From: Bacteroides clarus YIT 12056
GTDB taxonomy: Bacteria > Bacteroidota > Bacteroidia > Bacteroidales > Bacteroidaceae
DNA: 64,000 nt
Assembly (NCBI RefSeq): GCF_900129655.1
Contig: NZ_FQWK01000005.1
Location: 186,001-250,000 of the forward strand
Reading direction: 5' to 3'
Part shown: positions 1-8,049 of the stretch, piece by piece
Layout of the letters: every line of letters begins with the position of its first letter
How positions within the stretch are numbered: position 1 is the stretch's first letter
Notes under the pieces: model-generated
What the model was told of the DNA's origin: nothing
Database searches by the model: none
What the model saw: the letters and a program-made list of their open reading frames with translations, nothing else
Position numbers and translations under genes: made by a program

Positions 1-880
1 TATGGCTTGGGAGAATGATTTGGTGGCTTTCCGCGCTTACGGTCCCGCTTTGCAGGCCAAAGGAGAGCGTGGCTTCGGTTATGACTTGTTTACGAAGTAT
101 AATACTACCGAACCGATACTGGAAGCTATGTACGCCAAAGAACTGAACAAAGAAACCCGGGCTAAGATTGCCGAACTGAAAAAGACCGATCCGAAAGCCG
201 CTGCCGAACTGAGCCGTGAACGTTCTTATCATATCGATCACGGTTATGGTATGGACTGCTATGCAGTAGGCCCTACGCTGGGAGCCGGTGTGGCCGCACT
301 GATGGTAAACGACAGCATCATCTACCCATGGTGCTATAAGAATCAGGAGATTCTGGATAACGGCCCGTTGCGTTTTACGGTGAAGCTGGAGTTCACCCCT
401 CTGACTGTAAAGGGTGACTCGACTGTGGTGGAAACACGTTTGATTACACTTGACGCAGGTTCTCATTTGAACAGGACTGCCGTATCATACAGCAACCTGA
501 AAGAAACATTGCCTATCGTTGCAGGTATCGTACTGCATGAACCCGATGGAGCTGTTGTTGCCGATGCTGCCAACGGTTACATTACTTATGTAGACCCTAC
601 TACCGGTCCTGATAATGGTAAAATCTTTATGGGTGCCGCTGTTCCCACTGTTGTCAAGGATGCGAAAACCGTACTTTTCTCTGAACAGGAGAAGAAGGAA
701 CGTAATAATGCCGACGGCCATGTACTTGCTGTCAGCGATTACGAACCGGGTTCGGAATATGTATATTATTGGGGATTTGCATGGGACAAAGCGGATATAA
801 AGACTGCCGATGCCTGGAACCGGTATATGGCTGATTTCGCTCAGAAAGTACGCAATCCGTTGACGATAAAAGTAAACTGA
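1..880 (+). CDS. DUF4861 family protein, 5'-truncated by window edge
   Basis: The C-terminal 292 residues of a DUF4861-type protein are visible; the frame is open to the left edge. The first visible Met is followed at once by AWENDLVAFRAYGP, a run I know from the interior of this family, so the true start lies outside the window. Members are secreted or periplasmic Bacteroidetes proteins of unproven activity, often encoded near pectin or rhamnogalacturonan degradation genes (family knowledge). No catalytic motif can be named. The gene ends at TGA 878-880 and converges on the deacetylase gene at 983, with a near-perfect inverted repeat between them. Whether it belongs to a PUL to the left cannot be seen. 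Confidence 0.75.
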   Translation, partial: MAWENDLVAFRAYGPALQAKGERGFGYDLFTKYNTTEPILEAMYAKELNKETRAKIAELKKTDPKAAAELSRERSYHIDHGYGMDCYAVGPTLGAGVAALMVNDSIIYPWCYKNQEILDNGPLRFTVKLEFTPLTVKGDSTVVETRLITLDAGSHLNRTAVSYSNLKETLPIVAGIVLHEPDGAVVADAANGYITYVDPTTGPDNGKIFMGAAVPTVVKDAKTVLFSEQEKKERNNADGHVLAVSDYEPGSEYVYYWGFAWDKADIKTADAWNRYMADFAQKVRNPLTIKVN

Positions 881-896
881 GAAAGCAGAAAGATTT

Positions 897-976
897 GAAA
901 GTTAAAAGTTGAGAGTTGAAAGTCAGGATGCGCGATTATGCCGCATTAAACTTTCAACTCTCAACTTTTAATTTTC
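897..976. repeat. Inverted repeat between convergent genes
   Basis: Arms 897-923 and 950-976 are 27 bases each and complementary except for one position; the loop is 26 bases. The arms are built from AAAGTTGAGAGTTGAAAG-like sequence. It lies between two convergent stop codons (880 and 983), so it may end transcription both ways, but there is no clean T-run. It could equally be a copy of a dispersed intergenic repeat of the genus. Confidence 0.8.
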
Positions 977-982
977 ATAACT

Positions 983-1597
983 CTATAACAGTTTAAACTC
1001 GTACCCTTCTTCTTTCAGAAATTCTATTGCCCGCGGTAGTGCGTATTGCAGATTTCCGTTGTTCCAGGACTTTAAGGAATCGTGAAACGTGATGATGGAA
1101 CCATTGCGCGCGTATCTCATTACGTTGGCAAGCACCTGAGGACCGCGCAGCTTCTTACTATAATCGCGCGTTACCAAATCCCACATTATTATCTTATAGC
1201 GACGTTTCAGTATCATATACTGTGTCCATCCCATGTGTCCGTGCGGAGGACGGAATAAATCCGTTTTCATCACCTCATTGGCTTTCTCCGCATTGGCCAG
1301 ATAGTCTTTGAAGTTATATTCAAATCCTCTGAGGTGGTTGAAGGTATGGTTACCGATGCGATGTCCCCGCTCCACAACCATTTGGAACTCATCAGGATGT
1401 TTACGGATATTGTCACCTACCATAAAGAAGGTGGCCTTTATACCGTATTTGTCGAGCAAATCAAGAACCCAGGGAGTAACTTCAGGGATAGGCCCATCGT
1501 CAAAAGTCAGATAAATGGCTCTCTCATTCGGGTCCATTCGCCAGACGGCGCTGGGGTATAATTTACGAACGAACTCGGGAGGCTGTTCTATAAACAC
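983..1597 (-). CDS. Polysaccharide deacetylase (NodB/CE4 type)
   Basis: A 204-residue NodB-homology-domain protein that would remove N- or O-acetyl groups from a polysaccharide using a divalent metal. All core motifs are present: TFDDGP at 31-36 (catalytic Asp33, metal Asp34), H84-T-F-N-H88 (metal His pair) and RPPHGH at 116-121. No signal peptide or membrane segment is obvious, so it is either cytoplasmic or exported by an unseen route. The start is GTG (1595-1597): an in-frame TGA lies 9 bases upstream, and the N-terminal MFIEQPP run looks like that of relatives, which argues against starting at Met21. It lies downstream of the DUF2723 gene on the same strand, separated by an inverted repeat (1627-1700). 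Substrate unknown. Confidence 0.85.
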   Translation of the reverse strand: MFIEQPPEFVRKLYPSAVWRMDPNERAIYLTFDDGPIPEVTPWVLDLLDKYGIKATFFMVGDNIRKHPDEFQMVVERGHRIGNHTFNHLRGFEYNFKDYLANAEKANEVMKTDLFRPPHGHMGWTQYMILKRRYKIIMWDLVTRDYSKKLRGPQVLANVMRYARNGSIITFHDSLKSWNNGNLQYALPRAIEFLKEEGYEFKLL

Positions 1598-1602
1598 GAT
1601 TA

Positions 1603-1700
1603 ATCAGTGGTTAACGGTTAGTGATTAGTGATAAGCGTGCAGTGGTGAGTAGTTGGCAAACAGTTATTTGCCAATCACTCACCACTATCCGCTTATCACT
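1603..1700. repeat. TTAGTGATTAGTG-family inverted repeat
   Basis: Arms 1627-1660 and 1667-1700 (34 bases each) are complementary with 5 mismatches around a 6-base loop; the left side also carries TTAGTGATTAGTGATAA. The right arm runs into the end of the DUF2723 gene and contains its stop codon (TGA, 1696-1698 on the minus strand). Related sequence occurs at 7521-7613, 8013-8049 and 53720-53760. Confidence 0.85.
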
Positions 1701-4700
1701 GTTTAAGTCTTTCTACATATAAGTTGTACAACTCTTCTACTTTCGGTTCGTAGATTTCCGCCAGTTTGGAATTGTATTTCTTCATAATCTTTACTTCGGC
1801 ATCGAGTACTGCCCAGTGGTATTCAAACTCACGGGTAGAGATAACGAAGCGGCTGTCGTCCATGCTCAGATACCAGGTGAGGTATTCCACGGCTTTGTTG
1901 GCAAGCGCTTTCATCATTTCGTCGGCTTTTGCGGAATCGCCTAACTGGTAATACGCTTCAGCCATTTGTACGGCGCCGTTCTGCCAGTCGTATGGTACGT
2001 TGAAGGCGGGAATCATTTTCTCGGCATAGTCCAACGCGGCTTTCGCCTTATCCTTCTTGCCCTCGCGTATCAGTTGCTGCACGAGCTGGGAGAAGATACG
2101 GCGATGCGAGTGACACATACGCATCGTATTCTCGTCAATGTAGATACCCGGCTTGTCGATACCGCCGAACTTGAACTTGTTCATCAGGTTGTCGTACATC
2201 TTTTCGCTGTCAATCTTCACACCCAGTTTGTCCGTATCGAACGGAGTGAAGCGGTAGGTAAGACCTTCCTGAATGAAGTGGTTGCCCATATTCAACTGGT
2301 TCTCCGGCCCTACGCTGACTGCGATGTAGATAGGACGCTCCCAATTGGCTTCCGCCAACATCTCGAGCATCATAAGTTCGCTCTTGTAGAGGGCGCGTTT
2401 GCCTTTCAGCGAGATGTGCATATAGTCGGGGATGGAATCACCCGGTATCATCATGCCGCTGCGGCGTACGGCTTCCTTATCCACTTTCATCACGATGCTG
2501 TCGGTGGGAATCACTTTCAAGTCTTCGTTCTTGCTGCGTATCCAGTATTTCAGGATGTTTTTAAGCTCGTAAGGATTGTCGCCGAATTCTTTCTTCACGT
2601 TTATCAGTGCTTCGGTATTACCGCTCAGGGCTTGTTTCTCTGCTTCGGCATACAGGGCATCGATGCTCTTCTTGTATTCGGGGCGTACCGGAACATATTC
2701 GTTGGTACCTTCCACGTACTCCATACGGTCCCACGTGATAGGCAGGGAAGGAGAGTCGTAGGCGGGACGCTTCATCTGGTCGATGTACCAGTCGGTCTGC
2801 AGGTAGCTGAGGTTACAAGTACGGGCATCGGTGCGGAAACCTTCCGTCTCTTGGTTGTACCACAGGGGGAAAGTATCGTTATCACCGTTGGTGTAGATGA
2901 TGGGATTGCCCGTCTCCTGCAATGACATCAGGTAATTCTGACCGAAATCACGTGCCACATAACGGCCGCTGCGGTCGTGGTCGTCCCAGGTCTGGCTTGC
3001 CATCTGTATGGGAACAAAAAGACAGGCCACTGAAACGATGGCCGCGGCGGGAAGCTCCTTCATCTTGGCATAATGCTGCAACAGGCGGATGATGCCTGCC
3101 ACACCCATGCCTATCCAGATGGCGAAAGCGTAGAACGAACCCGCATACGCGTAGTCGCGTTCACGCGGCTGGCTTGGTGTCTGGTTCAGATAGAGCACAA
3201 TCGCTATACCGGTCATGAAGAAAAGGAAGAACACTACCCAGAACTGCTGGATACCTTTCTGGCCGCGGTAGGCCTGCCACAACAGACCGATAATTCCGAG
3301 CAACAGCGGCAGGCAGTAGAATACGTTATGCCCTTTATTCTCTTTCAGCTCTTTCGGCAGCAAGTCCTGATTGCCAATGAGCATGTTGTCAATGAACTTG
3401 ATGCCGGTAATCCAGTTGCCGTGCTCTATTTCTCCGCTGCCCTGCAAGTCGTTCTGGCGTCCGGCAAAGTTCCACATAAAGTAGCGCCAGTACATCCAGT
3501 TGAGCTGGTAGGAGAAGAAGAACTTGATGTTTTCCCACTGCGTGGGCATGGTTACCATAATCATTTCGCCGCATTTGTCGTAGGGCACATCATACCCTTT
3601 GATATCCTGCCAGGCTTGATATTGGTTGGTGTGCGCGCTGCTGTACATGCGCGGGAAGAGCATATTCTGCGCGTATTCGTATTCGATACGTCCCGGAATT
3701 TCGATGTAGCTGTCCTTTTCGTCGGCAGTGGCTTTCTCCTTGCGGATATATTTGGTTCCGTTGTAGGAAATGCGCGGTTCGCAATATCCGTCTTTCACGT
3801 CCAGAGCTACCTGTGAGGAGTAGGCCGGGCCGTAGAACAGCGGTCGTGTACCGTATTGCTCGCGTCCCAGATATTCGCCCAGCGTGAAGATGTCTTCCGG
3901 TGAGTTCTGGTCCATCGGCGTATTGGCGGTGGAACGGATTACGATAAGCGCATAGGATGAATATCCGATGACAATCATCATGGTGCACAACAGAGATGTG
4001 TTCAGCGTACGCGCCGATACACGGTATTTCTCTTTAATCTTCTCCTGCGTACCCGGTTTGAGGTAGAGCCATAACAGCGCGATGACGATGATGCCGATAA
4101 TCACGGAACTGCTGCCATGACCATAGAAAGGAATACCCAACATGGCTATGGTCAGTATGAACGAGAGCGCCATACGCGACTTGCTCTTTTCATTGTAGCT
4201 TTCGTATACACCCCAGATAAGGCAGGCCGCCAGCAAGATGATATATACGATGACGCCGCTGTTGAACGACATGCCGAGCGTATTGACGAAGAACAGCTCG
4301 AACCAGCCGCCCACTTTTACAATACCCGGAACGATACCGTACAGTACGGCCGCTACCAGCACCATGGATGCGAGAAGCGCCAGCAGAGAGCCTTTTGCGT
4401 TGGCATCGGGCACTTTTTTATAGTAGTATACCAGCACGATGGCAGGGAGACAGAGCAGGTTCAGCAAGTGAACGCCGATACTCAGTCCGGTGAGGTAGGC
4501 GATAAGAATCAGCCAGCGGTCGGAATGCGGCTCGTCCGCTACATCTTCCCACTTCAGTATCAGCCAGAACACCACCGCCGTAAACAGTGAGGAAAAGGCG
4601 TATACCTCACCCTCTACGGCGCTGAACCAGAATGTATCACTGAATGTATATGCCAATGCACCTACCAGACCGCTGCCCATGACGGTAATCAGCTGTCCTT

Positions 4701-5040
4701 TGGTGATGTTGTTTTCATCGGTGATGACCAGTTTGCGTACCAGGTGAGTGATACTCCAGAATAAGAACAGGATACAAGCGCCGCTCATCAGCGCGCTCAT
4801 GTAGTTCACCATCTTGGCAACGGTGGTGGCATCGGAAGCGAACTGAGAAAACAGATTGGCTACTAACATAAAGAACGGTGCGCCGGGCGGGTGTCCTACT
4901 TCCAGTTTATAGCCGGTGGTAATGAACTCCGGGCAGTCCCAAAAACTTGCGGTCGGCTCGATAGTCATGCAATAAACCGTTGCTGCAATTATAAATGTAA
5001 TCCAACCAATCAGGTTGTTTACGGTTTTGTACTGTTTCAT
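1696..5040 (-). CDS. DUF2723 (GT117) multi-pass membrane glycosyltransferase
   Basis: A 1114-residue GT-C-like membrane protein of the DUF2723 family. The N-terminal half is a series of hydrophobic helices starting at about residue 10, with an early acidic loop containing W34-D35 (SFWDCPEFI). About 500 residues of mostly soluble sequence follow, then a C-terminal helical region with a TPR-like pattern near 1020-1080. The family includes the eukaryotic O-mannosyltransferase TMEM260, so transfer of a sugar from a lipid donor to protein is the likely reaction; acceptor and donor here are unknown. ATG at 5040. A minus-strand -7-like box (CAAAGATA, 5075-5082) lies just upstream. The stop codon is inside a repeat arm. 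Confidence 0.85.
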   Translation of the reverse strand: MKQYKTVNNLIGWITFIIAATVYCMTIEPTASFWDCPEFITTGYKLEVGHPPGAPFFMLVANLFSQFASDATTVAKMVNYMSALMSGACILFLFWSITHLVRKLVITDENNITKGQLITVMGSGLVGALAYTFSDTFWFSAVEGEVYAFSSLFTAVVFWLILKWEDVADEPHSDRWLILIAYLTGLSIGVHLLNLLCLPAIVLVYYYKKVPDANAKGSLLALLASMVLVAAVLYGIVPGIVKVGGWFELFFVNTLGMSFNSGVIVYIILLAACLIWGVYESYNEKSKSRMALSFILTIAMLGIPFYGHGSSSVIIGIIVIALLWLYLKPGTQEKIKEKYRVSARTLNTSLLCTMMIVIGYSSYALIVIRSTANTPMDQNSPEDIFTLGEYLGREQYGTRPLFYGPAYSSQVALDVKDGYCEPRISYNGTKYIRKEKATADEKDSYIEIPGRIEYEYAQNMLFPRMYSSAHTNQYQAWQDIKGYDVPYDKCGEMIMVTMPTQWENIKFFFSYQLNWMYWRYFMWNFAGRQNDLQGSGEIEHGNWITGIKFIDNMLIGNQDLLPKELKENKGHNVFYCLPLLLGIIGLLWQAYRGQKGIQQFWVVFFLFFMTGIAIVLYLNQTPSQPRERDYAYAGSFYAFAIWIGMGVAGIIRLLQHYAKMKELPAAAIVSVACLFVPIQMASQTWDDHDRSGRYVARDFGQNYLMSLQETGNPIIYTNGDNDTFPLWYNQETEGFRTDARTCNLSYLQTDWYIDQMKRPAYDSPSLPITWDRMEYVEGTNEYVPVRPEYKKSIDALYAEAEKQALSGNTEALINVKKEFGDNPYELKNILKYWIRSKNEDLKVIPTDSIVMKVDKEAVRRSGMMIPGDSIPDYMHISLKGKRALYKSELMMLEMLAEANWERPIYIAVSVGPENQLNMGNHFIQEGLTYRFTPFDTDKLGVKIDSEKMYDNLMNKFKFGGIDKPGIYIDENTMRMCHSHRRIFSQLVQQLIREGKKDKAKAALDYAEKMIPAFNVPYDWQNGAVQMAEAYYQLGDSAKADEMMKALANKAVEYLTWYLSMDDSRFVISTREFEYHWAVLDAEVKIMKKYNSKLAEIYEPKVEELYNLYVERLKQ

Positions 5041-5280
5041 TCGGATGAAATTCGTTTTTTATTATAGACGGGCGCAAAGATAATGATTTCAGTTCTAAAT
5101 GAGTGACAATAAGGCGGATTATTAGGATTGGTTTAGAGATATAGGGAGAATTTTCAGAAAAAACAAAGCTTTCCGTATCGTCCGTTCAGGGCGGTTTTTC
5201 AAAAATGTCCTTGTCCGGACGGCTTTGCCGGGTATGCTGTGATGGCTGTCCCTGCTTCCGTATTTTGTCGGCTTACTGCT
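5041..5280. other. Intergenic region upstream of the DUF2723 gene
   Basis: No gene seen. It holds the minus-strand -7-like element CAAAGATA (TATCTTTG on the coding strand, 5075-5082) about 35 bases from the DUF2723 start codon; no well-placed TTTG partner was found. The remainder (5083-5280) shows no clear structure, and a weak 83-codon minus frame there has no recognisable protein features. Confidence 0.5.
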
Positions 5281-5446
5281 GACAAGTTGTTTTGTACCTT
5301 GTAACAAACTGTTTCCCGTGTGGAAACAAACTGTTCCGTAGGGTGAAACAAAGTGTTCCGTTATAAGAAACAAACTGTTTGATAGGCGGAAAACAAACTG
5401 TTTTCTGCAATCGGAACAAAGTGTTCACCGCTGTGAACTAACAGTT
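5281..5446. repeat. 22-bp-period array of AACAAACTGTT dyads (array 1)
   Basis: Eight units start at 5281, 5303, 5325, 5347, 5369, 5392, 5415 and 5436, so the period is 22, 22, 22, 22, 23, 23, 21. Each has an 11-base core close to AACAAACTGTT (or AACAAAGTGTT), itself a dyad of the form AACA-N3-TGTT, often extended to GAAACA-N3-TGTTTC. The 10-12 bases between cores differ from unit to unit. Units at the two ends are the most degenerate. It lies 97 bases past the stop codon of the ABC ATPase gene and upstream of the DUF2723 gene. A related array in opposite orientation is at 38157-38256. Confidence 0.9.
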
Positions 5447-5458
5447 TAACCGGATATA

Positions 5459-5484
5459 GGTTGCCGGAAGCCGCAGCCTTTTTT
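5459..5484 (+). terminator. Terminator-like hairpin with T-run, plus orientation
   Basis: GGTTGC (5459-5464) can pair with GCAGCC (5473-5478, one G-U pair), followed directly by TTTTTT (5479-5484). It is oriented for plus-strand transcripts although no plus-strand gene lies upstream; array 1 is immediately before it. Confidence 0.45.
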
Positions 5485-5542
5485 GTGCGTGCTTATGGCT
5501 TGTGGCGGTATGACGGTATCACGGATACTTTCTGTCTTTATG

Positions 5543-6307
5543 CTAATGGTGATGATGCTCGCCCAATATCCGATGCGGCAATGTGCCATGTCCCAGAAGC
5601 TCTATGGGGCAGTTGAAGTTACGTTCCAGCCATTCGCCGGTAATGCCCGTATCGGGATGATAATCCAGCGTTTCGTTGACGCAGGCAATGGATTTTACTT
5701 GTTGCAATACCGTGCCTATGTCGTGGCTGACGAGTATGATGGCGCAATCTTTGTTGATTTCGGCCAATAACTGATACAGGCGAGCTTCAAAACGCTTATC
5801 GATATAGGTGCTGGGTTCGTCGAGGATAACCACTTCGGGGTCGGAGATTATGGCGCGTCCCAGCAGCGCGCGTTGAAGCTGTCCGCCGCTCAGTGCGCCG
5901 ATAGCACGTTCTTCCAGCCCTTCCAGCCCCATGCGGGCAATGACCTGACGGGCTTTTTCCCTGTGTTCCTTGGTGAAACGCGAGGTGAGCGATTTCTTAC
6001 TGCTGAGCCCCGACAGAATAACTTCTTCGACGGTGATAGGGAACTTGCGGTCTATGCTGTTGTATTGGGGCAGATAGCCCATAGTGAGTTGGGCATTGCC
6101 CGTTGTGCGGGGAGATGTGAAAGTTATTTCACCGGAAACGGGTTTGAGCAATCCCAGAATGCATTTGATAAGAGTGGTCTTACCGCCACCGTTCGGACCG
6201 ATAATGCCCAGAAAGTCCCGGTCGTAAACGGTAAGGTTTACGTCGCGAAGCACTGTGCGACCGTCGTATCCGGCATTGAGGTTTCTTATTTCAATAATAG
6301 GTTTCAT
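5543..6307 (-). CDS. Metal (zinc/manganese-type) ABC transporter ATPase
   Basis: ATP-binding subunit of a metal-uptake ABC transporter of the ZnuC/MntB class. Counting from MKPIIEI: Walker A GPNGGGKTT (37-45), signature LSGGQ, then VVILDEPS (Walker B), and a His in the switch region (LVSHD). The frame is open to 6364, but I chose ATG 6305-6307 because it lies two bases after the stop of the binding-protein gene and gives the normal N-terminus for the family. The C-terminus ends in a run of four His, which could bind metal. Co-transcription with the substrate-binding gene is very likely. No permease gene is adjacent, which is unusual. Confidence 0.88.
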   Translation of the reverse strand: MKPIIEIRNLNAGYDGRTVLRDVNLTVYDRDFLGIIGPNGGGKTTLIKCILGLLKPVSGEITFTSPRTTGNAQLTMGYLPQYNSIDRKFPITVEEVILSGLSSKKSLTSRFTKEHREKARQVIARMGLEGLEERAIGALSGGQLQRALLGRAIISDPEVVILDEPSTYIDKRFEARLYQLLAEINKDCAIILVSHDIGTVLQQVKSIACVNETLDYHPDTGITGEWLERNFNCPIELLGHGTLPHRILGEHHHH

Positions 6308-6309
6308 TG

Positions 6310-7212
6310 TTAGTTCTTCATTAAATTCAGCGCCTTCGCCGTATTCAGCATTTCCGCTTCCCAATCGTAGGATAGGGGGTTGATATCGACAATCCGGGTT
6401 CCGGTTTGTTTGGCGATGATTTCGGCGTTGCGGCGGTCGAACTCCGGCTGTACGAAGATGACATGTACTTTTTCGCTCTTGCAGGTATCGATCAGTGCTT
6501 TCAGATGTGCGGGTGACGGTTCTTTGCCGCCGGCTTCGATAGGAATCTGATGCAGGCCGTAGTCACGGGCGAAATAGGAAAGCGCCGGGTGGTAAATCAT
6601 AAAGGCGTGGTCTGCTCCGGGAGCGGTGAGTGTCTGCCGTATAAGGCTGTCGGTATGCTCTATCTGGCGGCAGAGGGCATTATAGCGTTCCAGGTAAGCG
6701 CTTTCATTACTTTTATCGATGCTGCACAGCGCACTCAGAATATTGCCCGCGATGATTTGGGCGTTGGTAGCGGAGTTCCATATATGGGGTTCTACGCCGG
6801 TGGCGTGGTGGTGCTCTTTCCCGTCTTCTGCATGCCGATGGCTGTGGGTATTGTCGTAAATCAAATCCACGCCTTGCGACATGTCAAAGAATTGCAGGTG
6901 CGGGGCGTTGTCTGTCAGCTTATCTGTCCATGTTTGTTCAAAGCCTATATAGCCGATGCGGAAATAGGCTTTACTGCGGGCAAGGTCTACAAGCTGCTGC
7001 GGCGTAGGGTCGTAGGTTTCCGGACTTGTACCTTTGGGAACCATGCTGACTACTGTGAACCGGTCGCCGGCAATGGCTTCGGTGAAGTATCGCAGAGGCT
7101 CGAGCGTAACGGTAATGACGGGTTTGCCGTCGGTTTTGTCGCTTTGGCCGCTTTTGGGCTTGCAGGAAGCTATGAGTATGGTTGCGAGTAGTAAAAAGTA
7201 TATCTTTTTCAT
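6310..7212 (-). CDS. Zinc-type ABC transporter substrate-binding lipoprotein
   Basis: A 300-residue ZnuA/cluster-9 binding lipoprotein that would capture Zn2+ or Mn2+ outside the cytoplasmic membrane. A lipobox (LIASC) follows a short hydrophobic signal. The family pattern of metal-binding His is visible: a charged His-rich loop (HSHRHAEDGKEHHH, near residue 120-135), then GVEPHIWNS, a central YHPALSYF segment and a C-terminal acidic site near INPLSYDWE. It is followed after two bases by the ATPase gene and preceded by mnmD on the same strand. Metal choice cannot be told from the sequence, though His-rich loops are more typical of zinc binders. Confidence 0.87.
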   Translation of the reverse strand: MKKIYFLLLATILIASCKPKSGQSDKTDGKPVITVTLEPLRYFTEAIAGDRFTVVSMVPKGTSPETYDPTPQQLVDLARSKAYFRIGYIGFEQTWTDKLTDNAPHLQFFDMSQGVDLIYDNTHSHRHAEDGKEHHHATGVEPHIWNSATNAQIIAGNILSALCSIDKSNESAYLERYNALCRQIEHTDSLIRQTLTAPGADHAFMIYHPALSYFARDYGLHQIPIEAGGKEPSPAHLKALIDTCKSEKVHVIFVQPEFDRRNAEIIAKQTGTRIVDINPLSYDWEAEMLNTAKALNLMKN

Positions 7213-7283
7213 CTATCTTATTTATGGCTTTTATAAGTGTAATTCAGGGTAACTGTTGCTTTGTTTATCTTCTTTCTGGCGGC

Positions 7284-8012
7284 TTATCCCTTTGTTTTGG
7301 TGGCTCGGAGTATCTCACGTTTGCCGCCCGGCGGGCCGGGAAGCCGCTCCACCGTAAACCCGACGGCTTGTAAAAGCCGACGGATAACGCCCTTGGCGCA
7401 GTAGGTGGTCAGTATGCCGTTGGCGTTCATACAGGCATATATATTCCGGAAAAGCTCCTCACTCCACATCTCAGGCTGCTTTTCGGGGGCGAATGCGTCG
7501 AAATAAACAAGGTCGAAATAGGGATTAGCGATTAGTGATGAGTGATTAATAGGTGATTTATCGCTAATCCCTAATCGCTCAACACTAATCCCTAACCGCT
7601 CACCGCTAATCACTTTATTTACGTCTCCTTGTATTTTGTGTAACGTAAAATAAGGGGTAATGTTCACATCTGTATCCCATGGAGCCGTGTGCAATTCCTT
7701 AAACAAGGGATGGTCGCTATAATTCAGTACATCGACTTCTTCCCACGACAAGGGATAGAGTTCGATGCCGGTGTAGTGGACGGCTCTTTTCTCTTGTCCG
7801 GCACTCTCCAAAGTGAGCAGGGCGTTAAGTCCCGTGCCGAATCCTATTTCCAGAATGCGGGGGCGGATGGCGGCAGATGCTTTCAGCCCCATATCGATAA
7901 AGATATGTTGCGATTCGGTGCGTGCTCCTTTTACCGAATGATAATGCTCATTCAGCTCCGGCACAAACAATGTGGCGCTTCCGTCTTCCGTCCGTTCTAT
8001 AATCCGTTCCAT
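7284..8012 (-). CDS. mnmD: tRNA (mnm5s2U34)-methyltransferase MnmD-like, with in-frame repeat insertion
   Basis: A 242-residue SAM-dependent methyltransferase of the MnmC N-terminal domain type, which makes the last methylation of mnm5s2U at the tRNA wobble position. The SAM motif ILEIGFGTGLNAL is at 53-65 and the catalytic-region motif YFDAFAPEKQPEMW begins at about 170. Between QGDVNK (128-133) and YFDLVY (165-170) lie about 31 residues, including ERLGIS twice (138-143 and 145-150), encoded by the TTAGTGATTAG-type repeat at 7521-7613. Relatives I know join these segments almost directly, so the insert is probably acquired. The oxidoreductase half of MnmC is absent, as usual for MnmD. ATG at 8010-8012. 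Confidence 0.83.
   Translation of the reverse strand: MERIIERTEDGSATLFVPELNEHYHSVKGARTESQHIFIDMGLKASAAIRPRILEIGFGTGLNALLTLESAGQEKRAVHYTGIELYPLSWEEVDVLNYSDHPLFKELHTAPWDTDVNITPYFTLHKIQGDVNKVISGERLGISVERLGISDKSPINHSSLIANPYFDLVYFDAFAPEKQPEMWSEELFRNIYACMNANGILTTYCAKGVIRRLLQAVGFTVERLPGPPGGKREILRATKTKG
7521..7613. repeat. TTAGTGATTAG-family repeat inside the mnmD coding region
   Basis: Low-complexity sequence made of GATTAGCGATTAGTG-like units. GGGATTAGCGA (7521-7531) is the exact reverse complement of 7561-7571, and a 21-base unit (GAGCGRTTAGGGATTAGYG plus two) is tandemly repeated on the coding strand. It keeps the reading frame and encodes about 31 extra residues. Same sequence style as at 1603-1700, 8013-8049 and 53720-53760. 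Confidence 0.85.
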
Positions 8013-8049
8013 ATCCGCTAATCACTAATCACTAAACACTAAACACTCA
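8013..8049. repeat. Short TAATCACTAATCACTAAACACT repeat between genes
   Basis: Tandem units TAATCAC, TAATCAC, TAAACAC, TAAACAC fill the gap between mnmD and the YqaA/DedA gene. The TAG stop codon of the latter (8039-8041, minus strand) lies within it. Confidence 0.75.

Noticed and set aside
1966..2925. 319-codon plus-strand frame
   Set aside because: It is antisense to the well-supported DUF2723 gene and has no recognisable protein features; it follows from codon bias of the real gene.
5122..5373. 83-codon minus-strand frame between the ABC ATPase and DUF2723 genes
   Set aside because: It runs through the dyad array, has no domain or signal, and no promoter-start arrangement supports it.
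5281..5446. CRISPR-like appearance of the repeat-spacer pattern
   Set aside because: Repeats are only about 11 bases with 10-12 base variable parts, cores are degenerate, and no cas genes are present. It is a short-period dyad array, not a CRISPR.
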